Shown here one piece after another: positions 1-5,636 of a stretch of 6,722 nt of DNA. The stretch comes from Prevotella sp. (GTDB lineage: Bacteria > Bacteroidota > Bacteroidia > Bacteroidales > Bacteroidaceae): contig JAFRZC010000204.1 of assembly GCA_017442765.1 (NCBI GenBank), forward strand, positions 1 through 6,722, read 5' to 3'. Below the pieces are notes generated by a model, which worked only from the letters and a program-made list of their open reading frames with translations, was not told the DNA's origin and ran no database searches. The position numbers and the translations under genes were made by a program. How positions within the stretch are numbered: position 1 is the first letter of the stretch; each line of letters opens with the position of its first letter.

Positions 1-26
1 ACATCAATGATAACTTCGCTTGTCAT
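1..26 (-). CDS. Start of a ribonuclease G/E-like gene (partial)
   Basis: Only the first eight codons and part of a ninth are in the window, reading M-T-S-E-V-I-I-D followed by an incomplete codon. Bacteroidota RNase E/G proteins typically begin with a very similar MTSE(L/V)V(I)DV peptide, and the usual neighbours upstream of that gene are HU and the small bS22-like gene, exactly as here. RNase E/G is an S1-domain endoribonuclease that processes rRNA and degrades mRNA. A terminator lies between this gene and the bS22-like gene, so part of its expression may depend on readthrough or on a promoter not recognised here. The call rests on a short peptide plus gene order and is therefore tentative. 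Confidence 0.55.
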
Positions 27-60
27 TCGCTTTATACGTTGCTTGGGAATTAGTTTTTAC

Positions 61-99
61 AAAAAGGGGTGTGGCGCGTAGCTTCGCGATCACACTCCC
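61..99 (-). terminator. Intrinsic terminator after the bS22-like gene
   Basis: Read on the minus strand, GGGAGTGTG pairs with CACACCCC (one bulged A). An inner CGCG/CGCG stem closes a six-base AAGCTA loop, and the hairpin is followed directly by TTTTT. It begins 28 nt after the bS22-like stop codon and ends before the RNase-like start. The T-run lies only on the minus-strand side, so it acts in that direction and should end or attenuate the HU/bS22 transcript. Confidence 0.85.
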
Positions 100-126
100 T
101 TCATTTCTTTTAGTGTCTATAAGTGC

Positions 127-216
127 TTACTTGCTCTTATGACGATTCTTGCGCAGTCTCTTCTTGCGCTTGTGAGTAGCCATCTTGTGGCCCTTCTTCT
201 TTTTTCCGTTTGGCAT
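127..216 (-). CDS. bS22 / AURKAIP1-COX24-like small basic ribosomal protein (29 aa)
   Basis: A 29-codon frame begins MPNGKKKKGHKMATHKRKK and continues RLRKNRHKSK. More than half its residues are Lys, Arg or His. This is the characteristic make-up of the very short AURKAIP1/COX24-domain proteins of Bacteroidota, related to mitochondrial mS38 and to actinobacterial bS22, which bind rRNA of the small subunit. The THKRKKRLRKNRHK stretch is the family core. The gene lies 39 nt downstream of HU with no promoter box seen between them and is followed by a strong terminator, so it is probably co-transcribed with HU. An internal Met at residue 12 is an alternative start, but the MPNGKK opening is typical of the family. 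Ribosomal location is inferred from the family. Confidence 0.88.
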   Translation of the reverse strand: MPNGKKKKGHKMATHKRKKRLRKNRHKSK

Positions 217-255
217 AATTGTTAATGTTTAATACGTATTATTATGATGTTTGAA

Positions 256-531
256 TTACTTCATCTTGGCGATGAAACTCTTGGCCGGCTTGAAGGCGGG
301 GAAATCGTGCGCGTCAATGACCAGGGTAGTGTTCTTCGATATGTTACGTGCGGTCTTCTGTGCACGGCGCTTGACGATAAAACTGCCGAAGCCACGCAGA
401 TAGACGTTCTCCTTGTTGGTTGCCAAACTAACGCGGATTTCTTCCATAAACGCCTCAACGGTAGCGGCTACATCCTTCTTGGCAATGCCGGTTTCGTCGG
501 AAATCTTGTTGATGATATCAGCCTTTGTCAT
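256..531 (-). CDS. HU-family DNA-binding protein
   Basis: This 91-residue protein has the full HU/IHF fold length. The helical dimerisation body (residues 1-40, MTKADIINKI opening) leads into the GFGSF turn at 47-51, the DNA-embracing beta-arm at about 52-76, and the C-terminal AFKPAKSF helix. HU binds and bends DNA non-specifically as a dimer in the nucleoid. The arm tip reads A-R-N-I-S, so the proline that intercalates in classical HU/IHF arms (R-N-P) is replaced by Ile; Bacteroidota HU proteins commonly share this. The start is set by strong family agreement, and a promoter lies about 60 nt upstream. The downstream neighbour is the bS22-like gene, suggesting a short nucleoid/ribosome transcript. 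Whether the symbol should be hup or hupB cannot be judged. Confidence 0.95.
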   Translation of the reverse strand: MTKADIINKISDETGIAKKDVAATVEAFMEEIRVSLATNKENVYLRGFGSFIVKRRAQKTARNISKNTTLVIDAHDFPAFKPAKSFIAKMK

Positions 532-588
532 GTTTCTAAAATCTTAATATTTTTATCATTAAACAATGTTACTTCTGATTTGGGAGTG

Positions 589-620
589 CAAAGATACTGT
601 TTTTCAGCGAGATAAGGAAA
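589..620 (-). promoter_or_regulatory. Promoter for HU (Bacteroidota type)
   Basis: On the minus strand TATCTTTG (589-596) matches the Bacteroidota -7 consensus TAnnTTTG. A weak -33 candidate, TTTCC (616-620), sits exactly 19 nt upstream. Transcription would start about 50 nt before the HU ATG, giving an A-rich leader without a Shine-Dalgarno sequence. The box lies downstream of the pheS stop, so HU can be transcribed independently of pheS. Confidence 0.7.
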
Positions 621-669
621 TTTTCTCGCGACTTTTTTTCGAAAAACGTGTATTTTCCTACTTTTTCCC

Positions 670-1728
670 TTAATCAGCGGCTTCGAACTCCTCGAGGAAG
701 CGGGTATCGTTCTCGGAAAAGAGTCGTAAGTCGTTGACGCGGTACTTCAGGTTGGTGATGCGCTCAACACCCATGCCGAATGCATATCCGGAGTAGATTT
801 TGGAGTCGATGCCGCACTGTTCGAGCACGTTGGGGTCGACCATGCCGCAGCCTAAGATCTCAACCCAGCCCGTGTGTTTGCAGAAGCCGCAGCCTTCGCC
901 GCCGCAGATGAAGCAGCTGACGTCCATCTCGGCCGACGGTTCGGTGAACGGGAAGTACGAGGGGCGCAGGCGGATTTTCGTGTCGGGCCCGAACATCTCC
1001 TTGGCAAACGACAGCAGCACCTGCTTCAGGTCAGTAAACGACACGTTCTCGTCGATGTAGAGTCCCTCCACCTGGTGGAAGAAGCAGTGGGCACGGGCGG
1101 TGATGGCCTCGTTGCGGTAGACGCGGCCCGGACAGATAACGCGAATCGGCGATGTCAGCTTTCCGTCCTCGGTGTGCATCTGTTCCATGACGCGGGCTTG
1201 CACCGATGAGGTGTGCGAGCGCAGCAGGATGTTCTTGGTCACCTCGTCGGGATGCTGGCTCACGAAGAAGGTGTCCTGCATGTCGCGGGCAGGGTGGTCG
1301 GCAGCGAAGTTCATCTTGGTGAACACGTGCAGGTCGTCCTCCACCTCAGGACCGTCGGCCAGTACGAAGCCCATGCGGCTGAAGATATCGATAATCTCGT
1401 TAGTTACGATGGTCAGCGGATGGCGTGTGCCCAGCTTGATGGGGTAGGGGGTGCGGGTCAGGTCGATGGCCTGGTCGCCGGTTTCCTGCGTATCACATTC
1501 CTCACGCAGCTGATTGATTCGCTCGGTGGCCATCTGCTTTAGTTCATTGATTTTCATGCCGATGGTCTTCTTTTCATCGGCAGCCACATTGCGGAAATCG
1601 TTCATCAGGGCGGTTATTTCACCCTTCTTGCTGAGATACCTCAGTCGGAGCTGTTCCACTTCGTCTGCGTTCTTTGCACTCAGCGTCTGTACTTCTTTTA
1701 GAAGTTGGTCTATCTTGTCAAGAATCAT
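670..1728 (-). CDS. pheS: Phenylalanine--tRNA ligase alpha subunit
   Basis: PheS forms the catalytic part of the alpha2-beta2 synthetase that charges tRNA(Phe) in the cytoplasm. The 352-residue protein has an N-terminal coiled-coil tRNA-binding arm (about 1-90, including YLSKKGEI), class II motif 2 around 196-225 (GRVYRNEAITARAHCFFHQVEG), the FPFTEPSAEMDV substrate segment at 259-270, and motif 3, GMGVERI, at 318-324. Ala316 aligns with E. coli Ala294, which shapes the phenylalanine pocket. A Cys272/275/280/283 cluster is inserted after EMDV and looks like a zinc knuckle; it is typical of this clade. The frame stays open 22 codons further upstream, but that stretch crosses the -7 promoter box at 1761-1768. 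The ATG at 1728 matches homologues (MILDKIDQLLKEV). pheT is not adjacent in this window. Confidence 0.97.
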   Translation of the reverse strand: MILDKIDQLLKEVQTLSAKNADEVEQLRLRYLSKKGEITALMNDFRNVAADEKKTIGMKINELKQMATERINQLREECDTQETGDQAIDLTRTPYPIKLGTRHPLTIVTNEIIDIFSRMGFVLADGPEVEDDLHVFTKMNFAADHPARDMQDTFFVSQHPDEVTKNILLRSHTSSVQARVMEQMHTEDGKLTSPIRVICPGRVYRNEAITARAHCFFHQVEGLYIDENVSFTDLKQVLLSFAKEMFGPDTKIRLRPSYFPFTEPSAEMDVSCFICGGEGCGFCKHTGWVEILGCGMVDPNVLEQCGIDSKIYSGYAFGMGVERITNLKYRVNDLRLFSENDTRFLEEFEAAD

Positions 1729-1760
1729 ACTGTAATGATGTAAAAATGCAAATTCGGCTG

Positions 1761-1794
1761 CAAAGGTACAAAAAAATAAGTAATTAAGACACAA
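1761..1794 (-). promoter_or_regulatory. Promoter for pheS
   Basis: Minus-strand TACCTTTG (1761-1768) fits TAnnTTTG. An upstream TTG (1792-1794) could serve as the -33 element, though at 23 nt its spacing is longer than the usual 19-21. Transcription would begin roughly 25-30 nt before the ATG at 1728, which rules out the longer upstream reading frame as the true start. Confidence 0.6.
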
Positions 1795-1812
1795 GAATTA
1801 AGAATTATTTTG

Positions 1813-1820
1813 TAACTTTG
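1813..1820 (+). promoter_or_regulatory. -7 promoter box for the DUF4348-murB-hydrolase operon
   Basis: TAACTTTG matches the Bacteroidota -7 consensus TAnnTTTG and lies 24 nt before the ATG at 1845. No convincing -33 element is seen upstream in the AT-rich spacer. The box is divergent from the pheS box, with 44 nt between the two -7 elements, so the two upstream polymerase contact regions overlap and the promoters may compete. It also overlaps a TTG that would extend the lipoprotein frame, excluding that start. Confidence 0.6.
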
Positions 1821-1844
1821 CACGCTGAATTTGAGAGACGTATC

Positions 1845-2690
1845 ATGAAGAGGCTACTTTTTGGGGCGTTGGCACTCTCTGTGCTGATGCTTTCGTGTAA
1901 AGGTAAACAGGCTGAAGGTGTGGCGCAAGACGCACCTCAGGATACGACCCGCCTGGCCGCGCAGGACACTATGGCCACTGATACGCTGGAGCAGCTGATA
2001 GCCGAGACACCCATGCCACGGGCAGCTGACGAACTGTTCGATGATTTCCTGTTCAACTTTGCTGCCAACAGCCGCCTGCAGATGGAGCGTGTGGCCTTTC
2101 CGTTACGGGTTATCCGCAACGGTGACACCACGAGGGTTGACAAGAGCAAGTGGAAGCGCGAGCGGTTCTTCATGCACCAGGACTTCTACACCGTGATATT
2201 CGACGGCGAGAAGCAGATGGAGCTGGTGAGGGACACCTCGGTCAGCGAGGCCGTTGTCGAGAAGATTTACTTCAACACGGGTGCCGTCCTGCAGTACCAG
2301 TTCAAGCGCATCAAGGGTGCGTGGATGCTGCTGGAGCAGAAGACCGAGCCTATCAAGAGCAATTACAACGCTTCGTTTCTTGAGTTCTACCACCAGTTCG
2401 TGACCGATTCCGTGTTTCAGGCTCAGAGCCTGAGCGAGACGGTTCTTTTTGTCGGGCCTGACCCTGACGACGACTTTGCCCAGATGGAGGGCATCGTGAC
2501 GCCCGACACCTGGCCCGCCTTTGCGCCTGAGCTGCCCGACCGCATGATTTATAACATCGTCTACGGCAAGCCCGTGCGCAATTCCGAGCGCAAGATTTTC
2601 GTGATGCGTGGTATTGCCAACGGTTTAGAGGTAGAGATGACCTTCGAGCATACCGATGGGCAATGGCTGCTGAAGAAGTTGGTGAATTAA
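1845..2690 (+). CDS. DUF4348 domain-containing lipoprotein
   Basis: The 281-residue protein starts with a lipoprotein signal peptide, MKRLLFGALALSVLMLSC, so Cys18 would be lipidated. The residue at -3 is Met rather than Leu, tolerable in this phylum. A low-complexity Gln/Asp/Thr linker follows (19-60), then a globular domain (62-281) with LFDDFLFNFA, WKRERFFMHQDFYTVIFD and VGPDPDDDFAQMEG. These segments and their order match my memory of DUF4348, a Bacteroidales family of unknown function. No acidic stretch follows Cys18, so the known surface-export signal is absent and a periplasm-facing anchor is more likely. The ATG was chosen because upstream alternatives fall in the -7 box. The gene leads an operon with murB, which hints at envelope work but does not show a role. 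Confidence 0.85.
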   Translation: MKRLLFGALALSVLMLSCKGKQAEGVAQDAPQDTTRLAAQDTMATDTLEQLIAETPMPRAADELFDDFLFNFAANSRLQMERVAFPLRVIRNGDTTRVDKSKWKRERFFMHQDFYTVIFDGEKQMELVRDTSVSEAVVEKIYFNTGAVLQYQFKRIKGAWMLLEQKTEPIKSNYNASFLEFYHQFVTDSVFQAQSLSETVLFVGPDPDDDFAQMEGIVTPDTWPAFAPELPDRMIYNIVYGKPVRNSERKIFVMRGIANGLEVEMTFEHTDGQWLLKKLVN

Positions 2691-2732
2691 GATTTGAGAT
2701 TTGAGGATTGAGATTTAAGAGTTAAGGTGTGA
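2684..2732 (+). repeat. Seven-nucleotide tandem repeat bridging two genes
   Basis: Seven uninterrupted 7-nt units with consensus GATTTRA run from the last codons of the lipoprotein gene into the murB start: GAATTAA, GATTTGA, GATTTGA, GGATTGA, GATTTAA, GAGTTAA, GGTGTGA. The first unit contains the lipoprotein stop codon and the last contains the murB GTG. Because 7 is not a multiple of 3 and each unit ends TGA or TAA, the array places stop codons in all three forward frames. Confidence 0.85.
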
Positions 2733-3733
2733 AGGATATTGCAAATTATAGCTTGAAGGCCCACAACACGTTCGGCATCGATGCACGCTGCAGCCGTTTT
2801 CTGGAATACGCGACGGTTGCCGAAGCGCAGACCATCGCCCGGCTGTTGGGCGAAGCGCAGGCCCCTTATATAATAATAGGTGGAGGAAGCAACCTGCTGC
2901 TTACCCGCGATTTCGACGGAATCGTGGTCCATTCGGCCTTGAAGGGTTACTCCTTTGAAGGCAACGACACGATTTGCTGCGGTAGCGGCATGTTGTGGGA
3001 CGATGTGGTGGCAACGAGTCTGCAGGCCGGACTCTACGGAGCCGAAAACCTGTCCCTGATTCCCGGCGATGTAGGAGCCAGCGCTGTGCAGAATATCGGT
3101 GCCTACGGTGCTGAAGCCCAGGATGTTATCGAACAAGTCGAGGCGGTAGAGATTCCTACCGGCCAGCTCCGTGTCATACGGCGCGAGGAGTGCTGCTTTG
3201 GCTACCGGCAGAGCCGCTTCAAGCAGGAATGGAAAAACCGCTACCTCATCACGGCTGTCACCTATCGGTTCTCACGCACCTTCCAGCCACGTCTCGACTA
3301 CGGCAACATCCGCGCCGAACTCCAGCAGCGAGGTATCGACAGTCCCACCGCTCAGCAGTTGCGCGACGTCATCATCGGCATACGCCGTCAGAAGTTGCCC
3401 GACCCCGAGGTGACGGGCAATGCCGGCAGTTTCTTCATGAACCCCGTCGTCAGCCGTGCTAAGTATGAAGCGCTGGCCGCGCAATATCCCGACATGCCTC
3501 ATTACCACATCGACAGTCAGGCCGAGAAGATACCCGCCGGATGGATGATTGACCAATGCGGCTGGCGTGGACGCAGTCTCGGACGAGCCGGAGTCCACTC
3601 CAAGCAAGCCCTTGTGCTGGTAAATCTCGGCGGTGCCACCGGGCAGGAAATCGTCACCCTTTGCCAGGCTATCCAACGTGATGTCAAGGAAAAGTTCGGC
3701 GTAGAAATAACCCCAGAAGTAAACATTATATAG
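2729..3733 (+). CDS. murB: UDP-N-acetylenolpyruvoylglucosamine reductase (type I MurB)
   Basis: MurB is the FAD enzyme that reduces UDP-GlcNAc-enolpyruvate to UDP-MurNAc with NADPH, the second committed cytoplasmic step of peptidoglycan synthesis. The 334 residues are close to the E. coli length (342). Visible are the FAD-binding YIIIGGGSNLLL segment (47-58), SLIPGDVGASAVQNIGAYG (109-127), the FGYRQSRF segment with Arg160, the catalytic Ser in NAGSFFMNP (Ser234), and a C-terminal catalytic Glu330 in EITPEV. The Y-R-x-S-x-F insertion marks the E. coli-like type I class. The start is GTG: the peptide MKDIANYSLKAHNTFGID agrees with homologues and no ATG is available nearby. It follows the DUF4348 gene by 38 nt of tandem repeat, and its stop lies 2 nt before the next gene. 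Confidence 0.97.
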   Translation: MKDIANYSLKAHNTFGIDARCSRFLEYATVAEAQTIARLLGEAQAPYIIIGGGSNLLLTRDFDGIVVHSALKGYSFEGNDTICCGSGMLWDDVVATSLQAGLYGAENLSLIPGDVGASAVQNIGAYGAEAQDVIEQVEAVEIPTGQLRVIRREECCFGYRQSRFKQEWKNRYLITAVTYRFSRTFQPRLDYGNIRAELQQRGIDSPTAQQLRDVIIGIRRQKLPDPEVTGNAGSFFMNPVVSRAKYEALAAQYPDMPHYHIDSQAEKIPAGWMIDQCGWRGRSLGRAGVHSKQALVLVNLGGATGQEIVTLCQAIQRDVKEKFGVEITPEVNII

Positions 3734-3735
3734 TG

Positions 3736-4497
3736 ATGAAGCTCACCTTCTTAGGCACAGGAACATCGTGCGGCGTACCCACCATCGGCTGTCAATGCCG
3801 CGTCTGCCAGAGCACCAATCCCAAGGACAAGCGGCTGCGCTGCTCGGCATTGGTGGAGACTGCCCAGACACGCCTGCTCATCGACTGCGGTCCCGACTTC
3901 CGCCAGCAGATAATGCCCCAGCCCTTCCGGCGCATCGACGGCATCCTCATTACCCATGCCCACTACGACCACATGGGCGGTATGGACGACATCAGGCCCT
4001 ATTGCCAGTTTGGCGAAATCAACGTCTATGCCGACTCCATAGCCCGCCGCGGACTGCTCGAGATGCTGCCTTACTGCTTTGCCGAGAACCGCTATCCCGG
4101 CGTACCGGCCATCGGACTCCACGAAATCCACGCTCACCAGCCTTTTACTATTGGCGACATCCCCATCATGCCCTTTCAGGTGATGCACGGCAAGTTACCC
4201 ATTACCGGCTACCGCTTGGGTCCCCTCACCTACATCACCGACATGAAGACCATAGACGATGCCGAGCTTCCCTATTTGGAAGGAACGCAGATTCTCGTCG
4301 TCAATGCCTTGCGCTCGCAGCCCCATCATTCGCACCAGACTATTGACGATGCCGTCGCCTTTGCCCGCAGGGTGGGCGCCAGCAGGACGTTCCTCATTCA
4401 CGGCAGCCACCACATTGGCCTTCACGAAGAAACCAACCGCCAACTACCTCCCGACATCCAGTTAGCCTACGACGGACAGGTCGTGGACATCGCGTGA
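3736..4497 (+). CDS. PhnP-like metallo-beta-lactamase-fold hydrolase
   Basis: This 253-residue cytoplasmic MBL-fold enzyme opens MKLTFLGTGTSCGVP. The metal-binding HxHxDH motif is His74, His76, Asp78 and His79 (THAHYDHMGG), with His151 and Asp169 (YITDMK) as further dinuclear-site ligands and a C-terminal SHHIGLHEE. C-x-C-x2-C at Cys19/21/24 corresponds to the structural zinc site of PhnP, the phosphoribosyl cyclic phosphodiesterase. No other phosphonate (phn) genes are present, so the substrate is open; some cyclic phosphodiester is a reasonable guess only. The ATG at 3736 lies 2 nt after the murB stop; a GTG at 3733 overlapping that stop would add one Met but is less likely. The tight spacing implies translational coupling with murB. 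Confidence 0.88.
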   Translation: MKLTFLGTGTSCGVPTIGCQCRVCQSTNPKDKRLRCSALVETAQTRLLIDCGPDFRQQIMPQPFRRIDGILITHAHYDHMGGMDDIRPYCQFGEINVYADSIARRGLLEMLPYCFAENRYPGVPAIGLHEIHAHQPFTIGDIPIMPFQVMHGKLPITGYRLGPLTYITDMKTIDDAELPYLEGTQILVVNALRSQPHHSHQTIDDAVAFARRVGASRTFLIHGSHHIGLHEETNRQLPPDIQLAYDGQVVDIA

Positions 4498-4522
4498 CAA
4501 CCAAACATCAAGCACACGATTC

Positions 4523-4604
4523 ATTTGTGTTCCATTTGTGTCGATTTTTGTCCATTCGCTTACCCGCCAACACCAACAAAAATCATCACAAATCACACAC
4601 AAAT
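4523..4604. repeat. Large imperfect inverted repeat in the convergent spacer
   Basis: The left arm (4523-4550) holds ATTTGTGT, ATTTGTG and GATTTTTG. The right arm (4577-4604) holds CAAAAATC, CACAAAT and ACACAAAT in complementary order, giving 23 of 28 paired positions across a 26-nt spacer. The left arm is also a direct repeat of ATTTGTG at about 11-nt spacing. It starts 25 nt after the hydrolase stop and faces the end of the PIN gene. It could help end transcription from the left, but no T-run follows immediately, so terminator function is not claimed. Confidence 0.75.
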
Positions 4605-4629
4605 CTCCTTTTGTTATCTGATTTTTTGG

Positions 4630-4656
4630 CACAGATTACACGGATTAACACGGATT
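4630..4656. repeat. Short tandem repeat CACRGATTA(A)
   Basis: Three copies lie in a row: CACAGATTA, CACGGATTAA and CACGGATT. Near-identical strings are, as far as I recall, scattered through intergenic regions of many bacterial genomes, so this is probably a dispersed low-complexity repeat rather than a gene-specific site. It sits in the 206-nt non-coding spacer between the convergent hydrolase and PIN-domain genes. Confidence 0.7.
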
Positions 4657-4703
4657 CTATTATCTCTCGCATAACCTTTGCTTTTAGTTATGGCGCTCAT
4701 TGA

Positions 4704-5141
4704 CTAAAGTTCTTCGGGGAAATATTTGAAAAGGAAGTTGTGTGGTTCCAACACCTCAACAGTATCTGCAAACGCGAAGTCCTTGACGTTGCGTGTTACG
4801 ATGACTTGTGCTCCTGCCTGCTCGGCAGCAAAATATTGTAGAGCATCTTCAAAGTCTTTGGCTTCGATGGCTAATGCCCTGTCAACCGCTTGTTCACCAA
4901 CGGGAACAATTGTAAATAGTTCCCTAATCCCCTTTATAGTAGCATAGAAATCCGCCGTTGGAATATCCTTCCGTGTACTATACTTCATGTTGGAAATGGA
5001 TAAATCAGTTACAAGCAAATGGATATCTTCCTTTGCTGAAAGTTCAAAAATGCTGAAAGCTTCATTGAAGCCGATAGGCCGTTCCTGTATATAGTCTATA
5101 AAGACATTAGTATCGAGAAAGACTTGTAATTTATCGGCCAT
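4704..5141 (-). CDS. PIN-domain ribonuclease, VapC-type toxin
   Basis: This 145-residue single-domain protein resembles PIN_3-type nucleases, which in toxin-antitoxin modules cut RNA (tRNA or rRNA in studied VapC proteins) using Mg2+ held by acidic residues. Visible are VFLDTNVFIDY (Asp10), the KDFEDALQYFAAEQAGAQ segment (Asp96, Glu98, Asp99) and VTRNVKDF (Asp121). The position often held by Glu after beta-2 is Asn51 in ISNMKYSTRK, and the VTRD position is Asn118; both appear in some Bacteroidota relatives, so they need not mean inactivity. It overlaps the upstream antitoxin-like gene by 11 nt, the coupling usual for such pairs. The cellular target cannot be read from sequence. Confidence 0.85.
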   Translation of the reverse strand: MADKLQVFLDTNVFIDYIQERPIGFNEAFSIFELSAKEDIHLLVTDLSISNMKYSTRKDIPTADFYATIKGIRELFTIVPVGEQAVDRALAIEAKDFEDALQYFAAEQAGAQVIVTRNVKDFAFADTVEVLEPHNFLFKYFPEEL

Positions 5142-5388
5142 ATTTTTCCACTAAATATTCTTCCTTGTCTTTCTTCCAGTCAACAGTCTGGCAAGCAGAA
5201 AAAGCACCTGCAAATTTTTTGACTAACTCCAAGCGTCGCTTTTGGTCAGGGGTCAATACATTTTCATCCTTCGCTGGCTTTACTATCTGCCTCACATACA
5301 GCCACATGTCTTTCACCTTCTCTTCGCTGGAGTCATCCATCTGGTTGATCATGTGGACCATATCATTCTTCATTTCGCGTACAGTCAT
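5131..5388 (-). CDS. Antitoxin-like partner of the PIN-domain toxin
   Basis: This 85-residue, highly charged and mostly helical protein begins MTVREMKNDMVHMINQMDD and ends W-K-K-D-K-E-E-Y-L-V-E-K-Y-G-R. The Trp plus acidic/Tyr tail resembles the C-terminal segment with which small antitoxins wrap PIN toxins. No ribbon-helix-helix, AbrB or HTH DNA-binding motif is obvious, so autoregulation through this protein is unproven. The frame is open 42 codons further upstream, but that stretch contains the promoter (5415-5446) and hydrophobic junk-like sequence, so the ATG at 5388, about 20 nt after the expected transcription start, is preferred. It is transcribed first and overlaps the toxin by 11 nt. 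The role is inferred mainly from position and composition. Confidence 0.72.
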   Translation of the reverse strand: MTVREMKNDMVHMINQMDDSSEEKVKDMWLYVRQIVKPAKDENVLTPDQKRRLELVKKFAGAFSACQTVDWKKDKEEYLVEKYGR

Positions 5389-5414
5389 AATCGCACATTG
5401 TTTAATATTCGTTG

Positions 5415-5446
5415 CAAAGATAACAACTTTCCACGAAACTTCCAAA
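5415..5446 (-). promoter_or_regulatory. Promoter of the toxin-antitoxin pair
   Basis: On the minus strand TATCTTTG (5415-5422) matches TAnnTTTG, and TTTG (5443-5446) lies 20 nt upstream as the -33 element. This is the best promoter match in the window. Transcription would start about 20 nt before the antitoxin ATG. The -33 element is inside the palindrome at 5441-5453, so a protein bound there should affect initiation. Confidence 0.8.
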
Positions 5447-5515
5447 TTTTGGAGCAGCAAATACAAAGAAATGCTTGCATTTCCTTTGTTGAGTAAAAAT
5501 AAATAATGCTCCAAA
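5441..5515. promoter_or_regulatory. Nested inverted repeats at the toxin-antitoxin promoter (putative operator)
   Basis: Three structures nest here. TCCAAA-T-TTTGGA (5441-5453) is a 13-nt palindrome over the -33 element. TTTGGAGCA (5448-5456) pairs perfectly with TGCTCCAAA (5507-5515). Inside this, CAAAGAAATGC (5464-5474) faces GCATTTCCTTTG (5477-5488) with one extra base. The TTTGGA/TCCAAA half-site occurs three times. Such symmetry over a promoter is usual for an autoregulatory operator, but the binding protein is unknown. Confidence 0.6.
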
Positions 5516-5561
5516 TATACCTTTTCTTATTTTTTACATACTCTATGAAATAAACTGTCGC

Positions 5562-5588
5562 AACGGCCGCCATGGCCGCAAAACCGTT
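5562..5588. repeat. GC-rich palindrome
   Basis: CGGCC (5564-5568) and GGCCG (5574-5578) form a perfect short stem around GCCAT, and AACGG (5562-5566) can alternatively pair with CCGTT (5584-5588). GCCGCAAAACC (5575-5585) recurs almost unchanged as GCCGCCAAAACC at 5621-5632. It marks the left edge of the GC-rich block. Confidence 0.6.
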
Positions 5589-5636
5589 AGCGTATCACGA
5601 AATATATTTACACTCAAAACGCCGCCAAAACCCTCC

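Noticed and set aside
244..615. Plus-strand 123-codon open frame opposite HU
   Set aside because: It is antisense to a clear HU gene, has no homology I recognise and no promoter, and its codons mirror HU codons.
635..646. TTTTTCGAAAAA palindrome as pheS terminator
   Set aside because: The stem is almost all A-T with no room for a loop and no following T-run in the pheS direction; likely base-composition chance.
800..1735. Several plus-strand open frames opposite pheS
   Set aside because: All are shadows of the highly conserved PheS reading frame with implausible compositions.
1729..1794. 22-codon upstream extension of pheS
   Set aside because: It spans the pheS -7 box and does not resemble PheS N-termini; the ATG at 1728 does.
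1818..1844. TTG start extending the lipoprotein gene by nine codons
   Set aside because: The TTG lies inside the -7 box and the extension would bury the lipoprotein signal peptide.
4671..4679. ATAACCTTTG as a plus-strand promoter box
   Set aside because: Spacing between TA and TTTG is three rather than two bases and no plus-strand gene follows.
4670..4692. CATAAC/GTTATG hairpin as terminator of the toxin gene
   Set aside because: Only a 6-bp AT-rich stem with an 11-nt loop and no T-run on either side.
4494..4703. 69-codon plus-strand frame after the hydrolase
   Set aside because: It consists of translated repeat sequence (AQITRINTD from the CACGGATTAA repeat) and lies within the inverted-repeat spacer.
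5389..5514. 42-codon N-terminal extension of the antitoxin
   Set aside because: It overlaps the promoter and operator dyads; the resulting hydrophobic segment is not antitoxin-like.
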